A stretch of 64,000 nt of DNA from Posidoniimonas polymericola (GCF_007859935.1 NZ_SJPO01000004.1:372001-436000); one strand, 5' to 3'. Counted from the first letter of the stretch, positions 1 to 10,718 are shown. The notes: generated by a model not told the origin, from the letters alone. Numbers and translations are program-made.

Positions 1-57
1 GGCAACGACATCAATACGGTCCTCCAGGCGACCAGGGGTTGGGGGGATCTTCGTTGA
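1..57 (+). CDS. possible 3' end of a gene cut by the window edge
   Basis: Reading from base 1, the plus strand is open for 18 codons (GNDINTVLQ...RGWGDLR) and stops with TGA at 55-57. The composition is protein-like and the frame ends before the convergent isomerase gene begins at 111, so this could be the tail of an upstream gene. It is too short to assign a family, and it could be chance. Confidence 0.25.
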   Translation, partial: GNDINTVLQATRGWGDLR

Positions 58-110
58 CCTACCCGAGCCCTCAGCCTAGCACACCCGCAAGGCCCAATCC
101 AGCAGCCCCG

Positions 111-1502
<1,392 letters not shown>

Positions 1503-1728
1503 GGGTCTCTGGGTCGCGAGGGTCTGCGTAGCAGGGATTGGGGGAATGCCGCCGCGCGTTATGGTCGCCCAGCGGGCCCCCCAATTCAAGAGGGCCGGCA
1601 AGCGCGTCAGCAAGCAGTTCGGCCAAGCCGCCGCGCGGCCCCTGACGACTCGGCGGGGCACGGGTAGAATCTAGTGTCTACCGACCACCACTTACCCCCA
1701 TCCCCCTGCCCCCCCCCACCGATTCAAA

Positions 1729-2937
1729 ATGGACATCCACGCCCTGATCAAGCCGCTGCTGCAGAAGAACGACTCGAAGATCGTCATGTATGTAGGCGAT
1801 GGTCTGGGGGGGCTGCCGCAGCAGCCCGGTGGCAAGACCGAGCTCGAGGCGGCGTCCACGCCGAACCTCGACAAGCTGGCGGCCGAGGGCGTGAGCGGCA
1901 GCAGCATCCCGGTGGCGCCCGGCATCTCGCCCGGCAGCGGCCCGGGGCACCTCGGGCTGTTTGGGTTCGACCCGGTGGAGTACCTGATCGGCCGCGGCGC
2001 CCTCGAGGCGACCGGCATCGGCTTCGAGCTCAAGGAGGGCGACGTCGCGATCCGGGCCAACTTCTGCACGCTCGACGCCGACGGCAACATCGCCGACCGC
2101 CGCGCCGGCCGCATCCCGAGCGAGGAGTCGTTCAAGGTGGTCGAGAAGCTGGCCGCGGGGATCTCGATCCCCGGGACCGAGGTGTTCGTCAAGCCGGTAA
2201 AGGAGCACCGCTTTGTCGTCGTGTTCCGGGGCGCGGGCCTGGTCGGCAACGTCGCCGACACCGACCCGCAGGCGACCGGCGTCCCGCCGCTGCCCGCGGT
2301 CGCTAGGGACGACGCCAGCCAGAAGACCGCCAAGATCTGCGACGAGTTCATCGCCCAGGCCAAGAAGATCCTGGCCGACGAGCCGAAGGCCAACTGCTGC
2401 ACCCTCCGCGGCATCACCGGCAAGCCGAGCATCCCTACGTACGAAGAGGTGTACGGGCTGAAGGCCGCCGCCATCGCCGTGTACCCGATGTACAAGGGCC
2501 TGGCCCAGCTGGTCGGCATGGACATCATCGGCGACGCCCAGACCATCGACGAGCAGATGGAGGTCCTCAAGGCCAACTGGGACAAGTACGACTTCTTCTT
2601 CATCCACTTCAAGTACACCGATTCGACCGGCGAGGACGGCAACTTCGACGCCAAGGTCAAGCGGACCGAGGAGTACGACTCCGCGGTCCCCAAGATCATG
2701 GAGCTCGGGCCCGATGTCGTGATCGCCACCGGCGACCACAGCACCCCCAGCATGCTCGCCAGCCACAGCTGGCACCCGGTCCCGACCCTGCTGTGGGCCA
2801 AGAACTGCCGCACCGACGCCTGCCAGACGTTCGGCGAGGCCGAGTGCCTCCACGGCGGCCTCGGCCAGTTCGAGGCCAAGCACCTGATGACGCTCGCCCT
2901 GGCGAACGCCGGCCGGCTGGCGAAGTTCGGGGCGTAG
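1729..2937 (+). CDS. apgM: 2,3-bisphosphoglycerate-independent phosphoglycerate mutase, archaeal type
   Basis: Converts 3-phosphoglycerate to 2-phosphoglycerate without a bisphosphoglycerate cofactor. The 402-residue protein belongs to the alkaline phosphatase superfamily. Visible features are VGDGLGG at about 22-28 with a metal-ligand Asp (D24), the nucleophile loop APGISPGSGPGHLG with the likely phosphorylated Ser near residue 70, and the C-terminal metal-binding stretch ATGDHSTPSMLASHSWHPVP. The length matches the archaeal-type (ApgM) branch and is shorter than bacterial GpmI (about 510). It is divergent from pgi, so two central glycolytic steps share one intergenic region. The ATG at 1729 is the first start in the coding frame. 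Confidence 0.93.
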   Translation: MDIHALIKPLLQKNDSKIVMYVGDGLGGLPQQPGGKTELEAASTPNLDKLAAEGVSGSSIPVAPGISPGSGPGHLGLFGFDPVEYLIGRGALEATGIGFELKEGDVAIRANFCTLDADGNIADRRAGRIPSEESFKVVEKLAAGISIPGTEVFVKPVKEHRFVVVFRGAGLVGNVADTDPQATGVPPLPAVARDDASQKTAKICDEFIAQAKKILADEPKANCCTLRGITGKPSIPTYEEVYGLKAAAIAVYPMYKGLAQLVGMDIIGDAQTIDEQMEVLKANWDKYDFFFIHFKYTDSTGEDGNFDAKVKRTEEYDSAVPKIMELGPDVVIATGDHSTPSMLASHSWHPVPTLLWAKNCRTDACQTFGEAECLHGGLGQFEAKHLMTLALANAGRLAKFGA

Positions 2938-3013
2938 CGGCCGCGACAAACGATCGTGTCACGGCGGCGTGGGCGTGTTATCATCGGGCAGTCTTCTCCC
3001 GTGGTGACCGCCC

Positions 3014-5416
3014 ATGCCTATCCAAGTCGTTTGCCCAGGCTGCAGCGCAGCATTCCGGGCCCCCGAAAAGGCCATCGGCCGTCAGGCCGCGTGCCCCAAG
3101 TGCTCGTCCGCGATTACGATCTCGGCGCCGACGACAAGCAGCCGGCGAGCGGCCTCCCCGGGCCCCGCCAAGTCTCCGCAGAAGAAGCAGCGCGCCCGGC
3201 TGACGCCCGAGAGCGTGGCGGCGGCGATCGAGGGCCCGATCGAGCCGGTCCGCACCACGCTGACCTACCGGCTGGGCATCCTGCTCTCGCTGGCCACGAT
3301 GCTGCTGATGCCGCTGGTCTACGCTGCCCTGATCGCCGGCGCCTGCTACCTGGTCTACCTGCACGCGGTGACGAACACCGGCATCTTCGAGTCGGTGCGT
3401 GGCCGCGCGGTGATGTACGCGTTCCTGGCGTACCTTGCCCCATTGGTCGCGGGGCCGGTCATGATCCTGTTCATGATCAAGCCGCTGTTCGCCAGTCCGG
3501 CCCGACACCAGAAGACCCGCTCGCTGCGGCGTGAGTCGGAACCGGTGCTGTTCGCTTTCGTCGACAGCATCTGCGAGACCGTCGGCTCCGCGCGGCCCAA
3601 ACGGATCGACATCGACTGTCAGGTGAACGCCTCGGCAGGGTTCCGCAAGGGCGTCGTCAGCATGCTGGGCAACGACCTGGTGCTCACTATCGGCATGCCG
3701 CTCGCCGCCGGCCTCACCGCCCGACAGCTCGGCGGCGTGCTGGCCCACGAGTTCGGCCACTTCACGCAGGGCGCCGGCATGCGGCTGACCTACCTCGTGC
3801 GTTCGATCAGCCACTGGTTTGTCCGCGTGGTCTACGAACGCGACAGCTGGGACGAGTGGCTCGCGACGACCGCCTCTTCGCTCGACATCCGCCTCGGGTG
3901 GGTGCTGTGGCTCGCGATGCTGGCGGTCTGGCTTACCCGCAAGATCCTGTGGGTGCTGCTCCACCTCGGCACGGCGGTGGCCGGCTTTACGCTCCGGCAG
4001 ATGGAGTTCGACGCCGACCGCTACGAGGCCCGCTTCGCCGGCAGCGAGACCTTCGCCTCGACCGCGCGGCGGCTGCAGGAGCTCAACGCCGGGCAGCAGA
4101 TGGCGTTCGCGCAGCTCAGCGCGTCGCACCAGGAGGGGCGCCTCGTGGACGACCTGCCAGCTCTGGTTACGCTCAACGCCAGCCGCCTGCCCCAGCAAAC
4201 GCAGACCCTGATCAAGCAGGGACTCGAGAAGAGCGAAACCGGCCTGTTCGCCACTCACCCCTGCGACAAGGACCGGATCGCCAGCGCGATGGCGGAGCAG
4301 TCGCCGGGCGTCTTCCAGCTCGACGCGCCGGCGAGCGAGCTGTTCCGCGACTTCGCAGAGCAGGCCAAGGCCGCCTCGTGGGAGTTCTACCGCGACGTCT
4401 TTGGCAACAGGGTCGACAAGTCGGCGCTCACTTCGGTTGACGAGCTCCACGCCGACCACCGGCAGCAGGAAGCGGCGGACCACCGGCTGTCGGGCTACTT
4501 CCAGCAGGTGATCCGGGCGTACCGTCCCACGCCGATCGGCTCCGGCTTCCTCACCCCGCCGAAGGAGCCAAAGAAGGTGCTGGCTGAACTCAAGGCGGGC
4601 CGGCAGGCGTTTGAGTCGGGCGCCGAAGCGGCCCGCGATTCGCTCAAGAAGTACGACCAGGCGGACAGCCGGTTGATGGAGGCCCTCGTCTACGAGGCCT
4701 ACCACAGCGCGCGGATCCGCGTAGACAAGAAGTCGGTCGAGAAGTGCTTCCACAGCCGCGAGGCCGCGAAGGACACGCAGCAACGCTGCGTCCGCAAGAT
4801 GGGCGCGGCGAACGCCGAGCTCGCCAACTTCGACCAGGTGGTCGCCAAGCGTCTGCGGTCGGCGGTCGACCTGCTGCAGGTTGACCAAGTGGCCGGCCGA
4901 TTGCAGGACGGGCGGAGCCTCCGCTCGCGTACGGAGAAGCTCGTCCCCGCGCTGGTGGCGATCGACGGGCAGATGGAAACCCTCCGCGGGCTCTGCCACG
5001 CGAACGTCATGCTTGGCGCGCTCATCCATCAGATGCAGTCGGCCGGTGAAGCGAGTGAGGAGATGGTGGCCGCAGCGGACCGGATTGTCGACCGGGTGCG
5101 GCCGAAGGTCTCGCAGCTGCGCGAGGTCCTGTCGCGGCAGAGCTACCCGTTCAAGCACAAGGATCCGTCCGTCAGCCTGGGCGCGTACGTGCTGCCGACG
5201 CCGCCGAACCCACGTGACCTCGGCGGTGTGATTGACGCGATCTCCGAAGTCTCTGAGGGAACCATCACGGTCCGCCGCCGGGTGCTCGGCGAATTGGCGA
5301 CCATCGCCGAACAGGTAGAATCGTTGGTTGGCTGCCCGCCGCTGCCGCCCCTGCCGGACGCCGACGAACGGCCGAACGCCGAACAACAGCCCGACGAGAA
5401 CGACTCTCTCCAATAG
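3014..5416 (+). CDS. M48-family membrane metalloprotease with N-terminal zinc ribbon
   Basis: An 800-residue protein. A short zinc ribbon opens it, with CPGC at 7-10 and CPKC at 27-30. A low-complexity Ser/Lys linker follows, then two hydrophobic segments at roughly 90-125 and 135-165. The HEFGH zinc-protease motif lies at 245-249 in VLAHEFGHF, and FDADRY near 332 probably supplies the third ligand. Another hydrophobic stretch lies near 295-325. The C-terminal 400 residues are mostly helical and charged, with no family I recognise. HtpX/M48 enzymes usually degrade damaged membrane proteins; a zinc ribbon on the front is unusual and suggests regulation or recruitment, which is inference. The following MBL gene starts 10 bp after the stop, so the two are probably co-transcribed. 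Confidence 0.85.
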   Translation: MPIQVVCPGCSAAFRAPEKAIGRQAACPKCSSAITISAPTTSSRRAASPGPAKSPQKKQRARLTPESVAAAIEGPIEPVRTTLTYRLGILLSLATMLLMPLVYAALIAGACYLVYLHAVTNTGIFESVRGRAVMYAFLAYLAPLVAGPVMILFMIKPLFASPARHQKTRSLRRESEPVLFAFVDSICETVGSARPKRIDIDCQVNASAGFRKGVVSMLGNDLVLTIGMPLAAGLTARQLGGVLAHEFGHFTQGAGMRLTYLVRSISHWFVRVVYERDSWDEWLATTASSLDIRLGWVLWLAMLAVWLTRKILWVLLHLGTAVAGFTLRQMEFDADRYEARFAGSETFASTARRLQELNAGQQMAFAQLSASHQEGRLVDDLPALVTLNASRLPQQTQTLIKQGLEKSETGLFATHPCDKDRIASAMAEQSPGVFQLDAPASELFRDFAEQAKAASWEFYRDVFGNRVDKSALTSVDELHADHRQQEAADHRLSGYFQQVIRAYRPTPIGSGFLTPPKEPKKVLAELKAGRQAFESGAEAARDSLKKYDQADSRLMEALVYEAYHSARIRVDKKSVEKCFHSREAAKDTQQRCVRKMGAANAELANFDQVVAKRLRSAVDLLQVDQVAGRLQDGRSLRSRTEKLVPALVAIDGQMETLRGLCHANVMLGALIHQMQSAGEASEEMVAAADRIVDRVRPKVSQLREVLSRQSYPFKHKDPSVSLGAYVLPTPPNPRDLGGVIDAISEVSEGTITVRRRVLGELATIAEQVESLVGCPPLPPLPDADERPNAEQQPDENDSLQ

Positions 5417-5426
5417 CCACTGCTCT

Positions 5427-6125
5427 GTGCCCATCATCCACCCTATCCGCCTGTCGCTCTCCAACGCCTACCTGGTGCTCGTCGAGCGCCCCGTGCTGGT
5501 CGACGCCGGCAGCCCGGGCGAGGAGCGGAAGATCGCCCGGGCGGTCGCCGCGGCCGGGGTTGAGTTGTCCGATATCTCGCTGATCCTGCTGACGCACGCG
5601 CACCGCGACCACGCCGGCTCGGCTAGGGCGCTCAAGGCGATGACCGGCGCGCCGGTCGCCCTGCACCCCGCCGAGCACGCGATGCTCGAGCGGGGCCACA
5701 TGGGCAAGCTGCAGCCGGTGCGGCCGCGGCACGCCCTGTGGGAGCCGTTTCTCAACCGCCCCTTCCCTGGGCTGACCGCCGACCTGCCGCTGCACGACGG
5801 GCAGTCGCTCGCCGAGTGGGGACTCGGCGCCTCGGTGGTCGAGACCCCGGGGCACTCTAGCGGGTCGGTTTCAGTTGTCCTGCCCGACGGCGACGCCCTG
5901 GCGGGCGACCTCTTGATCGGCGGGTTCCTAGGCGGGCTGATCGAGCCGGGCCGCCCCCGCCTGCCCTACTTTGCCGAGGACCTGCCGCTGCTGCACGACA
6001 GCCTGGTGAAGCTGTGCGGCGTCGCGGCCGGTCGCTGGTACCTGGGCCACGGCGGACCGATTGACTCCTCGCAGATCGCGCCGCGGATCCGGGTCGCCGA
6101 GCTCGCCCCCGCCGGCGGGGCGTAA
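5427..6125 (+). CDS. MBL-fold metallohydrolase
   Basis: A 232-residue metallo-beta-lactamase-fold enzyme. The metal-binding signature THAHRDHAG is at about 56-64, and a further ligand region ETPGHSSGS (about 149-157) and GHGGP near the C-terminus follow the expected order. It probably hydrolyses a thioester or similar small molecule (glyoxalase II-like), but the substrate cannot be read from the sequence. The GTG at 5427 (VPIIHPIRLSLSNAYL) was chosen because the upstream in-frame codons overlap the end of the M48 gene and do not fit the fold. It converges on the NPCBM gene with only 4 bp between stop codons, leaving no room for a separate terminator. Confidence 0.85.
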   Translation: MPIIHPIRLSLSNAYLVLVERPVLVDAGSPGEERKIARAVAAAGVELSDISLILLTHAHRDHAGSARALKAMTGAPVALHPAEHAMLERGHMGKLQPVRPRHALWEPFLNRPFPGLTADLPLHDGQSLAEWGLGASVVETPGHSSGSVSVVLPDGDALAGDLLIGGFLGGLIEPGRPRLPYFAEDLPLLHDSLVKLCGVAAGRWYLGHGGPIDSSQIAPRIRVAELAPAGGA

Positions 6126-6129
6126 TGGC

Positions 6130-7380
6130 TTACTTCTCCAGCCGCGCGTCGATCCACACCGCGTGGTCGCCGCGGTCGGCGTAGTCGGCGTAGTCCACCA
6201 GCAGTGCAATCGCCCGCGCGCCCTGCAGGTCAATCGCGACCGGCGTCGGCGGGTCGCCGGTGCGGATCACGGGGCTGTCGTACTCCGATGCGAAGCCCTG
6301 GTCGCGCGCCACCAGCACGTGGAACGTCACACTCCCCTCGGCGCCGCGGTCCTCCAGCGCCAGTTCGGCCGCGAACCGCCGCCACTCGCCGTCCAGGCGG
6401 TACACGGCCCGCGACGCGCTGTGCATCGCCAGGCCGTTGTGGAAGCGGCGGCCGCCGGCCTCGAACTCCCCGGTCGGCCCAGCCGGGTCGCGGTCCAGCG
6501 GCCAGCCGACGCTCAGGTACGGCGTGTGGCGGAAGTCGAGCGGCGCCAGCCCATTGAGGTACTGCACCCGCTCGCCGCTGGCCTGCAAGAACCGCACGCC
6601 GAGGTCCCGCTTGGCAGCAAACTCCTCGCCGACGCCCAGCCTTAGGTTGGTGCGGTGCGGCAGCTGCTCGATGTGCGTGACCGACAGCAGCGTGCCGTCG
6701 TCCAACCCGACCAGCAGCCGGCCCTCCGATCTGTTTGCATCGCGTGCGCCGCCAACCGCGACCGCCGCCACCCGGGCGACTTCAATCGGCGTGTCCTCGC
6801 CGGCGACCTTGAAGCCGACCGAGGTCTTGTCGATCGAGACCAACTCGCCCGCCAACGCGTCGCCCGAGTCGAGCCAGACCTGGTCCTCCGCGCCGCGGTA
6901 CGCGGCCGACTCGGCCCGCACGCGATGGACGTCCGGCCCGCTAGCGGCCGCGAACCACACCGCTTGGACCGCCGGCTTGTCTAGCGTTACCGCGTTGAGC
7001 TGCGTGTTGCGCAGCAGCCACTCGCCGTCGGCGAGCTGCACCGCCCCGCCCCGCGCCCAGGCCGGGCCGCACGCGATGACCGATCCGTCCGCCAGCAGCG
7101 CGGTCGGCAGCGGGCCGCGCTCGGCCGGCGCTCCCCAGCGGACCAGCTCGTCGGCGGCGACCCGCCGCGGCTTGCCCTCAACGAGGAACTCTACAGCGTT
7201 TTCGCTCAGGGTCGAGAACATCGCCTCGACCGCCGGCTGGCCCAACCGCAGCAGCTCGCCCGAGGGGAGCGGCGTGTCCTCTTGGGCGAACGCCGCGTAC
7301 GGCGTTGCGACCACGGCCGCCAGCAGAGCAACCGCTCGGCCGGCGCCGCGACTCGTTCTTCTGGTTCGCTTCAAGTGCAT
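6130..7380 (-). CDS. exported NPCBM/NEW2-domain protein
   Basis: A 416-residue secreted protein. An arginine-rich N-terminus and hydrophobic core (VALLAAVVATPYAAFA) form a signal peptide cleaved near AFA-QE. The last 150 residues look like an NPCBM (novel putative carbohydrate-binding module) jelly roll, including HTPYLSVGWPLD and RRFHNGLAMHSASRAVYRLDG, and end in a module-like AIALLVDYADYADRGDHAVWIDARL. The middle part is not recognised. It lies 10 bp after the prenyltransferase-repeat gene, so the two are likely co-transcribed. The ATG at 7378-7380 directly precedes the signal peptide; the longer open frame upstream only overlaps the neighbouring gene. Confidence 0.8.
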   Translation of the reverse strand: MHLKRTRRTSRGAGRAVALLAAVVATPYAAFAQEDTPLPSGELLRLGQPAVEAMFSTLSENAVEFLVEGKPRRVAADELVRWGAPAERGPLPTALLADGSVIACGPAWARGGAVQLADGEWLLRNTQLNAVTLDKPAVQAVWFAAASGPDVHRVRAESAAYRGAEDQVWLDSGDALAGELVSIDKTSVGFKVAGEDTPIEVARVAAVAVGGARDANRSEGRLLVGLDDGTLLSVTHIEQLPHRTNLRLGVGEEFAAKRDLGVRFLQASGERVQYLNGLAPLDFRHTPYLSVGWPLDRDPAGPTGEFEAGGRRFHNGLAMHSASRAVYRLDGEWRRFAAELALEDRGAEGSVTFHVLVARDQGFASEYDSPVIRTGDPPTPVAIDLQGARAIALLVDYADYADRGDHAVWIDARLEK

Positions 7381-7390
7381 CCGTTCCCAC

Positions 7391-8437
7391 TCAACGCTGA
7401 AAAATCGGCAACAGGTCATTCGGGATCTGCAGGATGATCGACGCCATCGCGGTCGAGTACACCGGCCCGATGTTGCTGTCGTCCCAGCGGCCGTCGGGCT
7501 GCTGGGCGGCGAGCAGGTCGTCGCGGATGGCCGGGTACCAGCGGGCCCACCGCTCTCCGCCGGCCTGCCACATCGCCTGCACGCCGTAGTAGTGGCCATA
7601 GTAGAAGTGCCCCGCGCGGCGGCCGATGACCCCGGGTCGCCGCCCCGGCTGCCGCAGGCCCGGCAGGTGCTGGTCGAGGTACGCCAGGCCGCGTTCGATC
7701 TCCGGCCCCTCGTACACGCCGGCGCTGTACAGCGCCACCACGCCGGCGGCCGAGCGCGGGAACACGCTGCCGCGCTGGTTGAGCATGTAGCGGAACCCGC
7801 CGTCGGGGTTCTGGCACTTGCGGACGTAGTTCGTGCACTTCTCGACCGTGTCGGCCGGCACGTGGATGCCGGCGTTCCGCGCCGCCCGCAGCGCCATGAT
7901 CTGGCAGATCGTGACCGACAGGTCGGCGTCGTCGGGGCGCGGCTGGTACCGCCAGCCCCCCTCGTCGTTCTGGGTGCTGACAATCAGGTTGATCGCCGCG
8001 GTCAGCTTGTCACGCAGGTCGTCCCGCGGCGACATGCCGTACGCCTCGGCCAGGAACAGCGTCGCGAAGCCGTGCCCGTACATCGGCCCCTGGCTGGTCG
8101 CGCCGCCGATCGTGATGAACCCGCTCGGCTGCGACGCCGACAGCAAGTAGTTCAGGCAGCGGTCGAGGTTCACCGCGTACTGGCCCCGCTCGGGCGTGCT
8201 GCCGCTGGCCAGGTAAGCCATGCCGGACAGCCCGACCACCGCCACGTTCCGCCCGTAGCCGCCGCCGTAGGCGCCGTCGTCGTTCTGCGAGCGGGCCAGG
8301 TAGGCCAGACCACGGTCGACCGCCTGGTCGGCCGGCGCAATCAGCGCCGCGGCGGTCTCAGCCGGGCTCTGGGCGGCAACCGGCGCCGCCGGCGCCCCGA
8401 GCACGAGAGCCATCAACGCAGCCCAGTTCTTCCACAT
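7391..8437 (-). CDS. exported prenyltransferase/squalene oxidase-repeat protein
   Basis: A 348-residue protein with a signal peptide (MWKNWAALMALVLGAPAAPVAAQ) followed by several alpha/alpha-toroid repeats: GLAYLARSQNDDGAYG, INLIVSTQNDEGGWRYQP, NYVRKCQNPDGGFRYM and LLAAQQPDGRWDD. The QxxDGG-type repeats are those of squalene cyclases and terpene cyclases. The protein is short, is exported and lacks an obvious DXDD acid motif, so a non-catalytic or unknown role is likely. Such exported repeat proteins are common in planctomycetes. The start at 8437 was set by the signal peptide; 65 further in-frame codons upstream look non-coding. It is followed by the NPCBM gene after 9 bp. Confidence 0.82.
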   Translation of the reverse strand: MWKNWAALMALVLGAPAAPVAAQSPAETAAALIAPADQAVDRGLAYLARSQNDDGAYGGGYGRNVAVVGLSGMAYLASGSTPERGQYAVNLDRCLNYLLSASQPSGFITIGGATSQGPMYGHGFATLFLAEAYGMSPRDDLRDKLTAAINLIVSTQNDEGGWRYQPRPDDADLSVTICQIMALRAARNAGIHVPADTVEKCTNYVRKCQNPDGGFRYMLNQRGSVFPRSAAGVVALYSAGVYEGPEIERGLAYLDQHLPGLRQPGRRPGVIGRRAGHFYYGHYYGVQAMWQAGGERWARWYPAIRDDLLAAQQPDGRWDDSNIGPVYSTAMASIILQIPNDLLPIFQR

Positions 8438-8842
8438 AGTCTTCTGCACAGGCCGCCAATGGCTCGCGGGGTGAGTGGGCAATCCTTCTGATACCACTGG
8501 CATTCTACCGGCCTGGCTCTCAAAGCGGCTACCGCACGGCGCTAGCAAGCCACCGGTCGCCGGACCGTTTAGTCCGAAACATCGATCGGAGGGGACAATA
8601 CCTCGTGGATTTTGGGGCCTCAATCGCCGCAAACCCTATCCAACAACAGCTTTGCACCAAATCGCCGTTGGGCTAACCGTGGGGTTTTGTCCACACCGCC
8701 CCGCATCGGGGCCGAATAGGGGACACGACCCGAAGGTTGCTTCCGAGACAGACCCTTGGCCAGCTCTATTGGACCGCGCTGGGCACGATTTCTCTACTAC
8801 GAAATGGCGAGATAGTCGGCTGGACTCCTCACCGCGTTCATC

Positions 8843-8868
8843 AGCCGCGGGGCGTTAGCCCCCGGTTC
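8843..8868. repeat. REP-like hairpin unit
   Basis: A compact palindrome with GGGGC and GCCCC arms around a GTTA loop, flanked by CCG and CGG. It has the look of a dispersed planctomycete intergenic repeat; copy number cannot be judged from one window. Confidence 0.45.
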
Positions 8869-8943
8869 ACAACCTCCACGACGGCCAGCCAACCGGACGC
8901 CAACGTGTGCCGGCTTATGGCGGATCGCAAGTCAACGCCGCTC

Positions 8944-9014
8944 GGGTGGCACGCCCTCCAAGGGCGTGGTCAATCACCACCAGGGCAGCCACGCCCCTTT
9001 AGGGCATGCCACCC
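8944..9014. repeat. compound hairpin repeat near the end of the propeller gene
   Basis: Outer arms GGGTGGCA (8944-8951) and TGCCACCC (9007-9014) enclose an inner hairpin CGCCCTCCAAGGGCG and a second partial copy CCACGCCCCTTTAGGGC. It ends 30 bp beyond the stop of the beta-propeller gene (stop at 9045, minus strand), so it could act as a transcription terminator or mRNA stabiliser. There is no T-run. Confidence 0.5.
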
Positions 9015-9044
9015 TTGGCTGCCTTCTGCCTTCCCGGCCCGGCG

Positions 9045-10352
9045 CTACTCAGCCGACAAACAGTACAGGTACTTGTCCGAGCGGACGAACAGCTCGCCGT
9101 CGCTGGCGGCGGGGGTGGCGCTGAAGTCGCTGTCGTCGTCGGCGAAGGCCGGGTTGTGGGCCGTGACCTGGAACTCGTCGCCGGCTTGGATCACGTAGCT
9201 CTCGCCGCTGCGGGTGAACTGGACGATCTGGTCGCCCACCGCGATTGGGGACGCGTAGTCGGAGTTGGGGAAGCCGCCGGTCGGGCCGCCGAGCCTCGGC
9301 AGCCGCTCCTTGTACACGTAATCACCATCCTCCATGCTGGCCGCGTAGAACACGCCGCCTGAGGTCCAGTGCAGGTTGCCGCCGACCGCCACCGGCGTGT
9401 CGATGCCGGAGCGGAGCTTCTCCCGCCACAGGGTGTGGGTCGCGGAAACGTCGCCCTGGCCGTCGACGGCCACTGCCATGGCGTCGCCCCCGCGGCCGCC
9501 CATCAGGTAGGCCTTGCCGTCTTGCACGACGATGCTGCCACTCGGCGAGTCGAGCGGCGAGGCGGCGGTCCACACGGTCGAGCCGTCCCGCGGGTCTACC
9601 GCGATGATCTTCTTCGGCACGTTGAACAGCACCAGGGTGCGGCCGCCTACCTCGACGGTGGTCGGCGTCGACCACGAGTTGGTGAAGGCCTCGTCCTCGA
9701 CCGACCACAGCTCCTCGCCGGTTTCCTTGTTCAGGCCGAGCAGCTTGTTGCCAAGGATGCCGGCGTTCACCACGACAATGTCGCCTACCAGGATCGGGCT
9801 CGAGCCGTCGCCCCACTTGGCGGGGTCGGACTTGGTCCCGAGGTCGACCTGCCAGAGCTGGTTGCCGTCGCGGTCGAAGGCGAACAGGCCCGACTTGCCG
9901 AGCACGGCGAACACGTGCTCGCCGTCAGACGCGGGGGTGCTGCTGGCGTAGCCGTGCTGGGTGATGAATCCCTTGTACGGGTCTTCGTCGCCGCCGGAGG
10001 CGACCGACTTCCGCCACAGCTCCTCGCCGGTCGCGCGGTCCAGCGCCAGCAGGTGCCGCGTCAGCTCGGTCGGGTCGCCCGGGTTCTCTTCGTCGAGCCC
10101 GTAGCCGGTGTACGCAGTCAGGTAGACCCGCCCCTCGGACACGACCGGCGACGAGGTCCCCTTGCCTGGCAGCGGGGTCCGCCACTTCAGGTTCTGGTCT
10201 GCCGACCAAGTCGTCGGGACCGGCGGCCCCTCGATCACGCCGGCGCCGTTCGGGCCCCGGAAGCGGTCCCAGTCGCCAGCCGACGCGTCATCGCCGCAGG
10301 TGACGCTGATGGAAACAAGGGTAACGATCATCATACCGAAGAGCTGCTTCAT
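9045..10352 (-). CDS. exported PQQ-like beta-propeller protein
   Basis: A 435-residue protein with an N-terminal signal peptide and the planctomycete-type opening DWDRFRGPNG. Beta-propeller blades with PQQ/BamB-like repeat cores follow: LLALDRATGEELWRKS, LFAFDRDGNQLWQVDL, LLGLNKETGEELWSVE and IIAVDPRDGSTVWTA. No dehydrogenase catalytic residues or haem motif are seen, so a binding or scaffold role in the periplasm is more likely than an enzyme. It resembles the propeller encoded at 50167-51423. The ATG at 10350-10352 gives an intact signal sequence. A hairpin repeat follows the stop. Confidence 0.85.
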   Translation of the reverse strand: MKQLFGMMIVTLVSISVTCGDDASAGDWDRFRGPNGAGVIEGPPVPTTWSADQNLKWRTPLPGKGTSSPVVSEGRVYLTAYTGYGLDEENPGDPTELTRHLLALDRATGEELWRKSVASGGDEDPYKGFITQHGYASSTPASDGEHVFAVLGKSGLFAFDRDGNQLWQVDLGTKSDPAKWGDGSSPILVGDIVVVNAGILGNKLLGLNKETGEELWSVEDEAFTNSWSTPTTVEVGGRTLVLFNVPKKIIAVDPRDGSTVWTAASPLDSPSGSIVVQDGKAYLMGGRGGDAMAVAVDGQGDVSATHTLWREKLRSGIDTPVAVGGNLHWTSGGVFYAASMEDGDYVYKERLPRLGGPTGGFPNSDYASPIAVGDQIVQFTRSGESYVIQAGDEFQVTAHNPAFADDDSDFSATPAASDGELFVRSDKYLYCLSAE

Positions 10353-10718
10353 GGCCGTTGCTCGCGTCGCGGGAGGAGGGGTGAGGAACCGGTCCCCTTA
10401 GTCTAGGGGGATGGGCGCCCCTGACAAGCAGGCGAGCGGCCGCCCCTGAGGGGACACTACTCCGCGTTGTTGGCCACAAGTCGATGCGGACTCTCCCACT
10501 CGCGACGATTGGGGTTCCTGACGAAGAACCCGCCTGGGCAGCAGAGATGGCGAAAGAGGCGCGCCACCCCGGTCGGGAGTGGGCGAAGGTGCTGGCGCTT
10601 CCTGGGTCCCCGCCTGGCCACTCGTTGTGAGCAGCAGCCTTTCACTACCACTCCCCCCAAGGTCGAATGGGAGCTCGTGCCGAGAGTATTCGCGAGCTAC
10701 CCCTCAGCCCGCACGCCG
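10353..10718. other. gene-free stretch
   Basis: About 366 bp between two minus-strand genes. Short open frames exist on both strands, but none has a credible start, composition or domain. It probably contains the promoter of the propeller gene and the 3' flank of the glycosyltransferase gene. I see no clear hairpin or repeat here. Confidence 0.5.

Larger units (their letters stand above)
8438..9044. other. gene-free stretch with palindromic repeats
   Basis: About 600 bp between two minus-strand genes. I find no convincing gene. The right half holds two GC-rich repeat units at 8843-8868 and 8944-9014, listed separately. The left half is the upstream region of the prenyltransferase-repeat gene and probably contains its promoter, but no clear -35/-10 pair stands out. 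Confidence 0.6.

Noticed and set aside
1503..1661. A longer N-terminus for glucose-6-phosphate isomerase
   Set aside because: The 53 extra codons are Arg/Trp/Pro-rich shadow, and the ATG at 1502 begins the family's normal N-terminus.
9045..10352. Calling the propeller a PQQ-dependent alcohol dehydrogenase
   Set aside because: No catalytic Asp/calcium motif or haem-binding CXXCH is present, and the length is far below that of such enzymes.
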